Shown: piece by piece, positions 43,288 to 51,740 of the stretch | Layout of the letters: every line of letters starts with the position of its first letter | Position numbering within the stretch: position 1 is the first letter of the stretch | Notes under the pieces: model-generated | Seen by the model: only the letters and a program-made list of their open reading frames with translations | Databases searched by the model: none | Told to the model about the DNA's origin: nothing | From: Planctomycetota bacterium | Lineage (GTDB): Bacteria > Planctomycetota > UBA1135 > GCA-002686595 | Direction: 5' to 3' | Assembly (NCBI GenBank): GCA_028823345.1 | Contig: JAPKBR010000001.1 | Span: 1-64,000, forward strand | Length of the DNA stretch: 64,000 nucleotides | Translations under genes and position numbers: made by a program

Positions 43288-43473
43288 ATGGCCAAGACCT
43301 CACTGATCAACAAAAGCAAGCGAGTCCCCAAGTACAAAGTACGGGGTTACACGCGCTGCAATTTCTGCGGCCGTTCGCGCGCTGTCTACCGCAAGTTTGG
43401 CATCTGCCGAATCTGCCTGCGAGAATCAGCCCACAAGGGCGAAATCCCCGGAATGCGTAAGGCCTCTTGGTAA
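43288..43473 (+). CDS. rpsN: 30S ribosomal protein S14, zinc-binding short form
   Basis: 61 residues with a CxxC-x12-CxxC zinc site (Cys24, Cys27, Cys40, Cys43), the type Z form. Ends [11 protein letters not shown] as usual. It sits in the 30S head near S3 and S10. Confidence 0.97.
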   Translation: MAKTSLINKSKRVPKYKVRGYTRCNFCGRSRAVYRKFGICRICLRESAHKGEIPGMRKASW

Positions 43474-43489
43474 ACGGAGAATATTAATC

Positions 43490-43885
43490 ATGATGACCGA
43501 CCCTATTGCCGACATGTTGACGCGTATTAGAAACGCCAACCGAATCGGCAAAACACAAGTACACATGCCCGCGTCAAGGATGCGTGTTGGTATCGCCCAG
43601 GTCCTGAAGGACGAAGGCTTCGTGCAAGACTACAACGTCGAGCCCGGCAGCCCCTGCAGCACCCTGAGCCTTAACCTTAAGTACGGCATCGACGGCGAAA
43701 CCGTCATCCGTACCATCGACCGCATCAGTAAGCCCGGTTGCCGGGTCTACGCGGGAGTCGAAGACCTCAAGCCAGTCCTCCGGGGCCAAGGTATCAGGGT
43801 TCTTTCCACTCCTCGCGGTGTTATTTCGGACCGTAAGGCCCGTGTCGAAAACGTCGGAGGCGAAATCCTCGCCGAGGTGACTTGA
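43490..43885 (+). CDS. rpsH: 30S ribosomal protein S8
   Basis: 131 residues from ATG 43490; ATG 43493 is an equal alternative. The frame opening at 43397 overlaps rpsN and is not family-like. DPIADMLTRIRNANR at the start and the C-terminal LSTPRGVISDRKAR are diagnostic. In E. coli S8 binds the spc mRNA near rplE and represses it. Confidence 0.97.
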   Translation: MMTDPIADMLTRIRNANRIGKTQVHMPASRMRVGIAQVLKDEGFVQDYNVEPGSPCSTLSLNLKYGIDGETVIRTIDRISKPGCRVYAGVEDLKPVLRGQGIRVLSTPRGVISDRKARVENVGGEILAEVT

Positions 43886-43888
43886 GCC

Positions 43889-44434
43889 ATGTCCAGAATC
43901 GGTAAAGCCCCCATTCCTATCCCTAGCGGAGTCTCGGTTGACGTTAAGTCAGCTCAGGTTTCGGTCAAGGGCCCCAAAGGCAACCTTTCCATTCCCGTGC
44001 GCGGCGAAGTCAAGGTCGCTGTTGAAGGTGATGTCGTTCAGGTCTCCATTTCCGGCACCGGCAGTGAGCGTTTTGCTCGGGCCATGCACGGGACGACCCG
44101 CGCCCTGATCGCCAACATGATCACCGGCGTGTCCAAGGGTTTCGAGAAGCAGCTCGAGATCGTCGGTGTTGGTTGGAACGCCAAGGCCAAGGGCAACAAG
44201 TTGACCCTCAACATTGGCTTCTGCCATCCGGTGGATTTCACAATGCCCGACGGCGTTGAGCTCGAGACGCCCAAGCCCAGTCAGATCATTCTTCGTGGAC
44301 CCGACAGCCAGGCCGTTGGCCAAATGGCTGCCGTCATCCGCAAGGTTCGTCCCCCCGAGCCCTACAAGGGCAAAGGCATTCGTTACACCGACGAGTACGT
44401 TCGTCGTAAAGCCGGCAAGAGCTTCGGTACCTAA
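43889..44434 (+). CDS. rplF: 50S ribosomal protein L6
   Basis: 181 residues: SRIGKAPIPIPSGV at the start and PPEPYKGKGIRYTDEYVRRKAGKS at the end. Two similar L6 folds. It lies near the sarcin-ricin loop and the factor-binding site. 3 bp after rpsH. Confidence 0.97.
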   Translation: MSRIGKAPIPIPSGVSVDVKSAQVSVKGPKGNLSIPVRGEVKVAVEGDVVQVSISGTGSERFARAMHGTTRALIANMITGVSKGFEKQLEIVGVGWNAKAKGNKLTLNIGFCHPVDFTMPDGVELETPKPSQIILRGPDSQAVGQMAAVIRKVRPPEPYKGKGIRYTDEYVRRKAGKSFGT

Positions 44435-44436
44435 TC

Positions 44437-44811
44437 ATGTTGAAGTCCCAAACAATGGCCGCGAACAAGCGGACCAAGCGCCGTGGTTACCACGTGCGAA
44501 ACAGGATTCGCCGCGAATCCGACCGTCCCCGTCTTTCCGTACACCGTACGGACAAGCACATTTCTGCCCAGGTAATCGACGACAAGCAGGGCCGCACGCT
44601 CTGCGCCGTTACGAGTACTGCTAAGGCTATGGGGGATGCCCTCTCGGGCAAAACCAAAGTCGAGCGGGCGGTCATCATGGGCACCGAGCTAGCACGCAAG
44701 GCCAAAGATGCCGGCGTGGAGCTGGTCATTTTTGACCGCGGACCATTCACCTATCACGGCCGCGTCAAGGCCTTTGCTGAAGCCGCCAGGGAGGGTGGAC
44801 TCAAGTTCTAG
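44437..44811 (+). CDS. rplR: 50S ribosomal protein L18
   Basis: 124 residues from ATG 44437; ATG 44455 (MAANKRTKRRGYHVRNRIRR) is also plausible and nearer the family start. RPRLSVHRTDKHISAQVIDD and the terminal DRGPFTYHGRVKAFAEAAREGGLKF are typical. Binds 5S rRNA. Confidence 0.95.
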   Translation: MLKSQTMAANKRTKRRGYHVRNRIRRESDRPRLSVHRTDKHISAQVIDDKQGRTLCAVTSTAKAMGDALSGKTKVERAVIMGTELARKAKDAGVELVIFDRGPFTYHGRVKAFAEAAREGGLKF

Positions 44812-44813
44812 TT

Positions 44814-45326
44814 ATGAAGCCTACTACTGAATATCTCGACCACGGTGCCGTGGAAGAACTGCAGAACATGAACGACCAGTTGCTCAGCGTGAACCGTTGC
44901 GCAGCCACCATGAAAGGTGGTCGTCGTTTCTCATTCGCCGCCTTGGTGGTGACCGGGGATCGCTCCGGTCACGTTGGCTATGGCTTCTCCAAAGCGCGGC
45001 AGGTGCCGAACGCTATCGAGAAGGCGGGTAAAGACGGTCGCAAGCACATGCAGAGCGTTCCTGTCACCAAGGAGGGATCGATTCCCCATGAGGTGGTCGG
45101 TGAATTCTGCGCTGCACGCGTCAAGCTGATCCCCGCCTCCAGTGGTACCGGCATTATCGCCGGTGCTTCCGTGCGCGCCGTTGCCGAAATGGCCGGTATC
45201 CGCAACCTGCTCACCAAATCTCTGGGGTCTACCAACCCCGTCAACCTGGTCAAGGCCACCTTGCACGCTCTCTCCCAGCTTCGCACACCTGAAGAGGTTG
45301 CTGAGTTGCGTGGAGTCGAACTCTAA
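44814..45326 (+). CDS. rpsE: 30S ribosomal protein S5
   Basis: 170 residues. GGRRFSFAALVVTGDRSGHVGYG and the loop VPVTKEGSIPHEVVG, where E. coli spectinomycin-resistance changes occur, have no unusual substitution noticed. Only 22 bp separate it from rplO, so rpmD (L30), often found here, is absent. Confidence 0.97.
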   Translation: MKPTTEYLDHGAVEELQNMNDQLLSVNRCAATMKGGRRFSFAALVVTGDRSGHVGYGFSKARQVPNAIEKAGKDGRKHMQSVPVTKEGSIPHEVVGEFCAARVKLIPASSGTGIIAGASVRAVAEMAGIRNLLTKSLGSTNPVNLVKATLHALSQLRTPEEVAELRGVEL

Positions 45327-45348
45327 AGCATAGGCAGGAATCACGAAT

Positions 45349-45834
45349 ATGGATCTCAAGACAGTTCTCTCAAAGGGTCATCCCTACACGAAATCCAAAC
45401 GGATTGGTCGTGGTATCGGTTCCGGTAGTGGCAAGACCTCTGGTCGTGGCCACAAGGGACGTGGCGCCCGTTCTGGTGCCAGCCGCCGTGCTGGTTACGA
45501 GGGTGGCCAAATGCCGATCTATCGGCGAATACCCAAGCGTGGTTTCACCAACGCGCGCTTCCGTACGGAATACACCATCGTCAACGTGGATCTTCTGAAC
45601 CACTTCGACGACGGCACGACGATTGATCTGAAGGCAGTGATTGACGCTGGCTTGGTCAGCATGAACACACCGCTTTTCAAGGTATTGGGCAATGGGGAGC
45701 TCACCACCAAGTTGACCGTCCAGGCTGATAAGTGCTCCAAGAGCGCCCAAGCCAAAATTGAAGCTGCCGGAGGAACTGTGGTCTTACCCGCAGCCACCGA
45801 TGGTGACTCCGATTCCGCCGCCTCCGACTCCTAA
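45349..45834 (+). CDS. rplO: 50S ribosomal protein L15
   Basis: 161 residues. Gly/Lys-rich N-terminal extension ([33 protein letters not shown]). The C-terminus has a short Asp/Ser tail. Its 3' end lies 14 bp before secY. Confidence 0.96.
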   Translation: MDLKTVLSKGHPYTKSKRIGRGIGSGSGKTSGRGHKGRGARSGASRRAGYEGGQMPIYRRIPKRGFTNARFRTEYTIVNVDLLNHFDDGTTIDLKAVIDAGLVSMNTPLFKVLGNGELTTKLTVQADKCSKSAQAKIEAAGGTVVLPAATDGDSDSAASDS

Positions 45835-45848
45835 CCCCCAGCACCCAC

Positions 45849-47174
45849 GTGGAAAAAGGCTTTTTTCAGCTCTTCCGGATACCGGAAACCCGCCAACGCA
45901 TCTTCAGAACCCTCGGGCTTCTGGTTTGCTACCGGCTAGGGTTCCAGATTCCGATTCCCGGCATGAGTCCGGAATATCTGAAGCAGGCAGGAGACCAAGG
46001 CATATTCGGCCTTCTCTCCGCCTTGTCAGGTGGGGCAATCGGGCAAACCACCATCTTCGCCCTGGGCATCATGCCCTTCATCTCGGCCAGCATCATCTTC
46101 TCGATGCTGACGAAGGTGTCCCCGGCCCTTGAGGCCGTGGCTAAGGAAGGCGCTGCTGGACAGAAGAAGATCACCCAATGGACACGATTGGCCACGGTGC
46201 CCATCGCTCTGGTCCAAGCCATCTTCATCTACACCGGGGTCTTCATGCCCATGCGGGCCCAAATGGTGGACCCAAGCATGTCCGGCAACCCGGTCGCGCT
46301 GTTCTTCATCGTGACCACGGCGCTCCTCGCGGGTGCACTACTGGTCATGTGGATTGGCGAGTTGATCACCGAATACGGGGTCGGCAACGGCGCATCGTTG
46401 ATCATTATGGCCGGCATCATCGCGAGCCTGCCCAGCAGCCTCTGGTCCATCAGGGAAAGCCCTGACTTCTGGCAGGTGATCCTGTTCCTCAGCGCTGTCT
46501 GGCTGATCACGATCTTCGCGGTGGTTTTCATGCACAAGGGTGCCCGCCGAATCCCGATCCAGTACGCCCGCCTCACCCGCGGTCGTCGTGTCTACGGAGG
46601 CCAGCGACACTACCTACCGATCAAAGTCAACATGGCGGGCGTGATGCCCATCATCTTCGCTTCTGTGCTGTTCGTGATCCCCGGGGTGCTCTTCCAGTGG
46701 CTCGGTTGGTCGAGCCTACAGAATGCGTTCCAGGACCAGACCGGCTTCATCTATGTCTCGGTTTACTTGGTGCTGATCTTCTCCTTCTGCTTCTTCTGGA
46801 ACCGCTTGATGTTCCAGCCTGAAGAGATCGCGAACAACTTGCGAGAGCACGGTTCCTTCATCCCGGGCATCCGTCCGGGCCAGAAGACGTCCGAATACCT
46901 GTCCAATGTGTTGACCCGCATCACCATGGTGGGCGCAGCTTTCTTGGCGGTGGTCGCAGTGTTGCCCGCCTTCATTACTAAAGACTCTGGCATGACCATG
47001 CAGATGCAGTACTTCGTCACTGGCACCTCGGTGCTCATCGTGGTGGGTGTTGCCCTGGAATTGGTGGACAAGCTCAACGCCCAATTGGTCATGAAGGCCT
47101 ACGACGGTGATCCCCAAGAGCCTGCTGAAGGAGCTGGCGCTGGCTGGGCGAAGGCCCGGGGTGGAACTAGCTGA
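45849..47174 (+). CDS. secY: Preprotein translocase channel SecY
   Basis: 441 residues, about ten membrane helices. Begins at GTG 45849 (MEKGFFQLFRIPETRQRI). Family blocks FQIPIPGM, FALGIMPFISASII, ELITEYGVGNGASLIIMAGI and GIRPGQKTSEYL are present. It forms the Sec channel with SecE. Its stop shares a base with the adk start (TGATG). Confidence 0.97.
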   Translation: MEKGFFQLFRIPETRQRIFRTLGLLVCYRLGFQIPIPGMSPEYLKQAGDQGIFGLLSALSGGAIGQTTIFALGIMPFISASIIFSMLTKVSPALEAVAKEGAAGQKKITQWTRLATVPIALVQAIFIYTGVFMPMRAQMVDPSMSGNPVALFFIVTTALLAGALLVMWIGELITEYGVGNGASLIIMAGIIASLPSSLWSIRESPDFWQVILFLSAVWLITIFAVVFMHKGARRIPIQYARLTRGRRVYGGQRHYLPIKVNMAGVMPIIFASVLFVIPGVLFQWLGWSSLQNAFQDQTGFIYVSVYLVLIFSFCFFWNRLMFQPEEIANNLREHGSFIPGIRPGQKTSEYLSNVLTRITMVGAAFLAVVAVLPAFITKDSGMTMQMQYFVTGTSVLIVVGVALELVDKLNAQLVMKAYDGDPQEPAEGAGAGWAKARGGTS

Positions 47175-47830
47175 TGGTGCGTACGGTCCTCATTCTGCTC
47201 GGAGCTCCGGGAGCCGGTAAAGGAACGCAAGCCACGCGGCTTGCGGAGTCCTTGCGTCTCCCGCATGTTTCGACGGGGGACCTGTTCCGTACCAACCTTT
47301 CCCAGGGAACCGAGTTGGGCCAAAAGGCGCGCACCTTCATGGACGCGGGTAACTTGGTGTCTGACTCTTTGGTGATTGACATGCTCTTCGATCGCGTTGG
47401 TCAGCCGGATTGCGCAGGTGGTTATCTGCTGGATGGTTTCCCGCGTACGGTCGCCCAAGCAGAGGCTCTCCAGCAGCGCTTCGATGGGGGAGAAGACCGT
47501 GTGGTCATCGACATCCAAGTGCCCGACGAGTTGATCGTCGAACGCATCATTGGCCGTCAGTCCTGCCCCAAGTGCAGCGCGATCTTCCACACCCGCTTCA
47601 ACCCTCCCACGAGCGAGGGCATTTGCGATCATTGCCAGACGGCCCTTACCCAACGTGCGGATGACACCGCAGAGGTGGTTGGGACGCGCCTGGCCGCATA
47701 CCACGAACAAACCGCTCCGGTCGCCGAGTACTACCGCCAACAGGGCGGTGTTTGCGCGGTGAATGGAAACCAGCACCCCGATAAGGTCTTCGAGGCCTGT
47801 CAGGTCTGCGTTACGGAGGCAGCCGCATGA
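47174..47830 (+). CDS. adk: Adenylate kinase with zinc-type lid
   Basis: 218 residues. P-loop GAPGAGKGT (10-18), [16 protein letters not shown] and a long LID domain with a four-Cys zinc site (Cys131, Cys134, Cys151, Cys154). It interconverts ATP, ADP and AMP. It overlaps secY upstream and infA downstream (ATGA). Confidence 0.96.
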   Translation: MVRTVLILLGAPGAGKGTQATRLAESLRLPHVSTGDLFRTNLSQGTELGQKARTFMDAGNLVSDSLVIDMLFDRVGQPDCAGGYLLDGFPRTVAQAEALQQRFDGGEDRVVIDIQVPDELIVERIIGRQSCPKCSAIFHTRFNPPTSEGICDHCQTALTQRADDTAEVVGTRLAAYHEQTAPVAEYYRQQGGVCAVNGNQHPDKVFEACQVCVTEAAA

Positions 47831-48087
47831 TGGCCAAAGAAGAGCCCATCACCGTGGAGGCCATAGTCACCGAGGCTCTGCCCAACGCGCGCTTTAAAGC
47901 CAAGTTGGAATCGGGTCACGAAATTCTTGCCCATGTCAGCGGGAAGATGCGGATGCACTACATCCGCATTCTGCCCGGTGACAAGATCACAGTTGAAATG
48001 TCACCTTACGATTTTAGTAAGGGACGCATAGTTTGTCGCGGCGAACGCCGCCGCTCAGGCCGCAGAAGAAGAAGGAGAAGACGATGA
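47827..48087 (+). CDS. infA: Translation initiation factor IF-1 with poly-Arg C-terminus
   Basis: 86 residues against 72 in E. coli. The OB-fold (residues 3-70) is canonical: [29 protein letters not shown], then [18 protein letters not shown]. The extension [15 protein letters not shown] contains eight consecutive Arg, six of them AGA/AGG codons (48064-48081). The same purine-rich stretch holds a GGAG 6 nt before the overlapping rpmJ start, so it doubles as a ribosome-binding site. IF1 binds the 30S A site. Confidence 0.95.
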   Translation: MMAKEEPITVEAIVTEALPNARFKAKLESGHEILAHVSGKMRMHYIRILPGDKITVEMSPYDFSKGRIVCRGERRRSGRRRRRRRR

Positions 48088-48203
48088 AAGTACGAAGCAG
48101 CGTCAAGCGCATGTGCGCACAATGCAAAATCGTCAAACGACGCGGAGTTGTCCGGGTTGTTTGTAAGGCAGATCCCCGTCACAAACAGCGCCAGGGCAAA
48201 TAG
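48084..48203 (+). CDS. rpmJ: 50S ribosomal protein L36
   Basis: 39 residues ([20 protein letters not shown] to PRHKQRQGK). Zinc ligands Cys11, Cys14, Cys27 and His33. Its ATG overlaps the infA stop (ATGA), and a GGAG inside infA precedes it. Normal place between infA and rpsM. Confidence 0.95.
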   Translation: MKVRSSVKRMCAQCKIVKRRGVVRVVCKADPRHKQRQGK

Positions 48204-48253
48204 CTCTAGCGCACTGATCCAAGCACCCATCAAAGCAATAACCAACATTTAGT

Positions 48254-48637
48254 ATGGCACGTATCGTCGGGGTCGACATCCCCACCAACAAGCGACTTGA
48301 AATCGCACTGACCAGCGTCTTTGGCGTGGGACGTCAGACCGCAAGGGACGTCTGCAAGGCTCTCAATTTGGATCCGGGTATGAAGCCCCGCGACCTTACT
48401 GAGGGACAAACCACTGAGTTGGCGACCCATCTCACCAAAACCTACACGGTGGAGGGTGACCTTCGCCGGCAACTGGCGATGGACATCACCCGTCTGCGGG
48501 ACATCGGCTGCTACCGCGGCCTACGTCACCGACGAGGTTTGCCGGTTCGCGGTCAGCGCACGCGCACCAACGCCCGTTGCCGTAAGGGAGCCCGCAAGAC
48601 GGTTGCCGGCAAGAAGTCCGTGAAGGGCATGAAGTAA
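48254..48637 (+). CDS. rpsM: 30S ribosomal protein S13
   Basis: 127 residues. [28 protein letters not shown] and the C-terminal [22 protein letters not shown] are diagnostic. It contacts the P-site tRNA and L5. Confidence 0.97.
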   Translation: MARIVGVDIPTNKRLEIALTSVFGVGRQTARDVCKALNLDPGMKPRDLTEGQTTELATHLTKTYTVEGDLRRQLAMDITRLRDIGCYRGLRHRRGLPVRGQRTRTNARCRKGARKTVAGKKSVKGMK

Positions 48638-48670
48638 CCAATAGAGTCAACGACCAACCAGCATTCAATC

Positions 48671-49051
48671 ATGGCCAAAAGTACCAAGAAAAAGGTGAAG
48701 AAGAACGTCCACCGTGGCATTGCCCACATCAAGGCGACCTTCAACAACACCCACATCACTATCACGTCTCCGAACGGGGACGCCCTATCCTGGGGCACGG
48801 CGGGCATCGTCGGCTTCAAGGGCACTCGTAAGAGCACCCCCTTCGCTGCCCAACGGGCAGCCGAGACCGCAGCCAGCGCAGCCATGCGCCACGGCCTGAA
48901 GGAGATCATTGTGCGCGTAAAAGGAGCCGGCTCTGGTCGCGAGTCCGCCGTGCGTGCTCTCTCTAATTCGGGTCTGCGCATCCTCTCGATCGAGGATATC
49001 ACGCCCATTCCCCATAACGGCTGCCGTGCGCGTAAGCGCCGTCGCGTCTAA
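48671..49051 (+). CDS. rpsK: 30S ribosomal protein S11
   Basis: 126 residues. [35 protein letters not shown] and the terminal [16 protein letters not shown] match S11. It lies on the 30S platform beside the E-site mRNA. Confidence 0.97.
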   Translation: MAKSTKKKVKKNVHRGIAHIKATFNNTHITITSPNGDALSWGTAGIVGFKGTRKSTPFAAQRAAETAASAAMRHGLKEIIVRVKGAGSGRESAVRALSNSGLRILSIEDITPIPHNGCRARKRRRV

Positions 49052-49089
49052 GCCTTTCCTAACACCTCTTTCTAACCAAGAGCAATACC

Positions 49090-49719
49090 ATGGCCCGCTA
49101 TACCGGACCCAAAATCAAGCAATGCCGTCGCGAAGGAATGAACTTGTTCTTCCTCGGGGCAAACACATCGAGCGGCAAAGTCGCCGTTCTTCAGCGCCGT
49201 GACTACCCGCCCGGAGTCCACGCCCAAACCCGACGTAAGGTCACCGAGTACGGTGTCCGCTTGCGCGAGAAGCAAAAGCTCAAGCGCGTCTTCGGGGTCT
49301 ACGAGCGTCAGTTCATGATCTACTTCAAGGAGGCCGAGCGTCTCAAGGGCAACACGGGAGCTAACATTTTGATGCTCCTGACTCGTCGCTTGGACAACCT
49401 CGTGCTGACCGCCGGTATGGCCACCACCCTGGCTCAGGCCCGGCAGTTGGTCAACCACGGGCACTTCTTGGTGAACGGCAAGCGTATGGGTATTTGCTCT
49501 TACCAGGTGTGTCCTGGTGATGTAGTGACCCCGCGCAGCAAGGAGAACACCAAGAAGCTCGTCTCTGAGAGCCTCGAGGTGAGTAAAGGTGCCGCGACAC
49601 CCGCATGGCTTAGCGTCAGCGGAGACACCTTGACCATCACTGTTAACAGTCTGCCCACCCGGGAAGACTTCCAATTCCCGATCCAAGAGCAGCTCATTGT
49701 CGAGCTCTGCTCGAAGTAA
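49090..49719 (+). CDS. rpsD: 30S ribosomal protein S4
   Basis: 209 residues. N-terminal region without the zinc cysteines (C-minus form), then KQKLKRVFGVYERQF and the S4 RNA-binding domain (RLDNLVLTAGMATTLAQARQLVNHGHFLVNGKR). It nucleates 30S assembly at the five-way junction of 16S rRNA. Confidence 0.97.
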   Translation: MARYTGPKIKQCRREGMNLFFLGANTSSGKVAVLQRRDYPPGVHAQTRRKVTEYGVRLREKQKLKRVFGVYERQFMIYFKEAERLKGNTGANILMLLTRRLDNLVLTAGMATTLAQARQLVNHGHFLVNGKRMGICSYQVCPGDVVTPRSKENTKKLVSESLEVSKGAATPAWLSVSGDTLTITVNSLPTREDFQFPIQEQLIVELCSK

Positions 49720-49783
49720 GTCCAACCACAGTCATAATCCCGCTGAGGCCTCGAGCTTCGGCATCTTCATCCGATCATCCAAA

Positions 49784-49807
49784 GGGAACGTTCCCCCCCC
49801 CGTTCCC
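49784..49807 (+). promoter_or_regulatory. Hairpin before rpoA
   Basis: GGGAACG (49784-49790) and CGTTCCC (49801-49807) form a 7-bp stem over a C-rich loop, 32 bp before rpoA. The 120-bp rpsD-rpoA gap may carry extra control of alpha-subunit synthesis. Confidence 0.35.
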
Positions 49808-49839
49808 CTCAGCACCGAGCTGAAACCCGGAGAAACAGT

Positions 49840-50832
49840 ATGAGAATCCGCTGGCGTAACTTTGAACTTCCCAGCCGCGTCCATGAGGACGAGGCTGACC
49901 AGACGGCCAACTTTGGTCGCTTTGTGGTCGAGCCCTTCGAGGCCGGCTTTGGTCACACGATTGGCAACGGCCTGCGCCGTGTTTTGCTGTCCTCTATTGA
50001 GGGCTGTGCTGTCAAGTCGATCAAGATCGAAGGTGTCAACCACGAGTTCGACAGTTTGGACGGCGTCTATGAAGACGTGGCCGACCTGATCATGAACTTG
50101 AAGCAGCTCTGCTTGAGCTCGGATACGGACGAGCCTCAGACTTGTCGTATTTCCAAGTCCACCGAAGGTCCCGTGACCGGTGCTGATGTGGAGTGCCCCC
50201 CGTCCTTGACTGTTGTCAACCCGGACTTGGTGCTGTGCACCTTGACCATGGACCGCGATCTCGAGATCGAGTTCGAGGTCTGCCGCGGCCGTGGTTATGT
50301 GCCCGCTGCTGACAACCACACTGACGACCAAGCCCTTGGGACCATCCCCATGGATGCGATCTACTCGCCCGTGCAACGGGTGCGTTACACGATCGAAGCT
50401 ACCCGAGTCGGCAAGCTGACGAACTACGACCGTTTGATCCTCGAGATTTGGACCAATGGCACCGTGGCCCCGGAAATGGCTCTCAAGGAAGCTGCCAAGA
50501 TCTATCGTAAGCACCTGAACCCGTTCCTGATCGACCGGGACTTCTCGGACCAGCACCCCGTGCTGGAAATTGCCGACCGTGGTACCGTTCCCGAGGAAAC
50601 CCAAGAGACCACGGAACTGCAGCGTCTGCTCGCGGTCCCCGTGTCCGAGCTGGAGCTTTCCGTGCGAGCGCGCAACTGCCTTGATGGCGCCAACATGCGT
50701 ACCATGGGCGACATCGTTAACCTGTCCGAGAACGAGATCATGAATCTCAAGAACCTCGGAAAAACCAGCCTGACGGAGATCAAGGCCAAGCTCGCTGAGC
50801 ACGGCCTCTCCCTGGGAATGACTATTGACTGA
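49840..50832 (+). CDS. rpoA: DNA-directed RNA polymerase subunit alpha
   Basis: 330 residues. The N-terminal domain carries the assembly motif EPFEAGFGHTIGNGLRRVLLSS. The C-terminal domain (ELSVRARNCLDGANMRTMGDI, then NLKNLGKTSLTEIKAKL) contains the two helix-hairpin-helix elements that bind UP DNA and activators. Normal length, followed by rplQ. Confidence 0.97.
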   Translation: MRIRWRNFELPSRVHEDEADQTANFGRFVVEPFEAGFGHTIGNGLRRVLLSSIEGCAVKSIKIEGVNHEFDSLDGVYEDVADLIMNLKQLCLSSDTDEPQTCRISKSTEGPVTGADVECPPSLTVVNPDLVLCTLTMDRDLEIEFEVCRGRGYVPAADNHTDDQALGTIPMDAIYSPVQRVRYTIEATRVGKLTNYDRLILEIWTNGTVAPEMALKEAAKIYRKHLNPFLIDRDFSDQHPVLEIADRGTVPEETQETTELQRLLAVPVSELELSVRARNCLDGANMRTMGDIVNLSENEIMNLKNLGKTSLTEIKAKLAEHGLSLGMTID

Positions 50833-50884
50833 TTACATCCGGTGTCGATTCCCCTGAATCGATCCCACTGAAGAGAGCAAGAGC

Positions 50885-51292
50885 ATGCGTCACCGCGTAA
50901 AAGGATTTAAACTGGGCCGTACGGCAAGCCACCGTAAAGCCATGTACAAAAACATGTCCGTCTCGATCATTGATCATGAGCGGATCATCACCACCCAGGT
51001 CAAGGCTAAGGCTATCCGGCCCGTGGTCGAGAAGCTGATCACCTTGGGTAAGACCGACACTCAGCACAATCGCCGTAGGGCCTTTGCCCAGCTGCGTAGC
51101 GCTGAGGCCGTCGAGAAACTTTTCGATATCCTGGGCCCGCGCTTTGCGGAACGAGCTGGCGGCTACTGCCGTATCGTCAAGCTGGCCAAGCGCCGCCTTG
51201 GTGATGCTGGTGAGCGAGCGATCATTGAGTTGGTCGAGCGCACCCAAGTTGAAGCCCCGGCCGTTGAAGTCGAGGCAGCCGAAGCCGAGTAA
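50885..51292 (+). CDS. rplQ: 50S ribosomal protein L17
   Basis: 135 residues. [17 protein letters not shown] and [19 protein letters not shown] are typical; an Ala/Glu-rich tail of about 15 residues ends the protein. Last gene of the ribosomal series, just before a very long hairpin. Confidence 0.97.
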   Translation: MRHRVKGFKLGRTASHRKAMYKNMSVSIIDHERIITTQVKAKAIRPVVEKLITLGKTDTQHNRRRAFAQLRSAEAVEKLFDILGPRFAERAGGYCRIVKLAKRRLGDAGERAIIELVERTQVEAPAVEVEAAEAE

Positions 51293-51597
51293 GGCTCATG
51301 AGGGTCCGGCATATCGTGCCAACCTCATCGAAGAACCCTCAAGTCCGATGGACTTGAGGGTTCTTTGATGGGGTTGGCGTGACGTGCCGCCTCATCGCCC
51401 ACAGTGGAGTCCCCAGCAGGTTCTTTTCGAGGGGCTATTGGACTGGCTTTTATTTGTACTCGGTCAACGCCGTGTCATCTTCGACCTTGGGCACCCGGCG
51501 ACTTTCAGTTTTTAGGACGCTGATGCGATGGCATACGTATCAGCGTGAAGAAAACGGGCCTCTGATCTACCTGCGCGTCAAAGGCAGGGACTTGCCA
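51293..51597. other. Convergent gap between rplQ and dnaE
   Basis: 305 bp. It holds the 83-nt hairpin (51307-51389), an 8-bp inverted repeat ACGCTGAT/ATCAGCGT (51517-51524 and 51539-51546), and a 21-bp inverted near-copy of part of the dnaE 3' end (51566-51586). The plus-strand ORF that opens here runs mostly antisense to dnaE and is not considered real. Confidence 0.6.
51307..51389 (+). terminator. Exceptionally long hairpin after rplQ (bidirectional terminator)
   Basis: Two 40-nt arms (51307-51346 and 51350-51389) face each other around a GAT loop. The inner 29 bp pair without mismatch if G-T wobbles are allowed, and the outer part continues with one mismatch. The core reads GAACCCTCAAGTCC / GGACTTGAGGGTTC. 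It lies between convergent rplQ and dnaE, so it can stop transcription from both sides. The flanking T-tract is weak (TTCTTTG lies inside the stem). Confidence 0.75.
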
Positions 51598-51740
51598 CTA
51601 GGAGCGCACCAGGCCTACGCGGCCTTCTCCGAGCACTTCGAGCAACTCTCGGGCCAATTCCTCGGAGAGGTTTACCGACCATTCGCGGCTTGTGCGCACA
51701 CGGCGCAGGACTCCGTCGTTGCCCTTGACGCGCAGGTAGA
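51566..51740. repeat. 21-bp inverted repeat linking the intergenic region and the dnaE 3' end
   Basis: TCTACCTGCGCGTCAAAGGCA (21 bp, truncated in spirit to YLRVKG codons) at 51566-51586 matches, at 20 of 21 positions, the complement of 51720-51740, which encodes VYLRVKG in DnaE. The arms are 133 bp apart. Confidence 0.65.
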
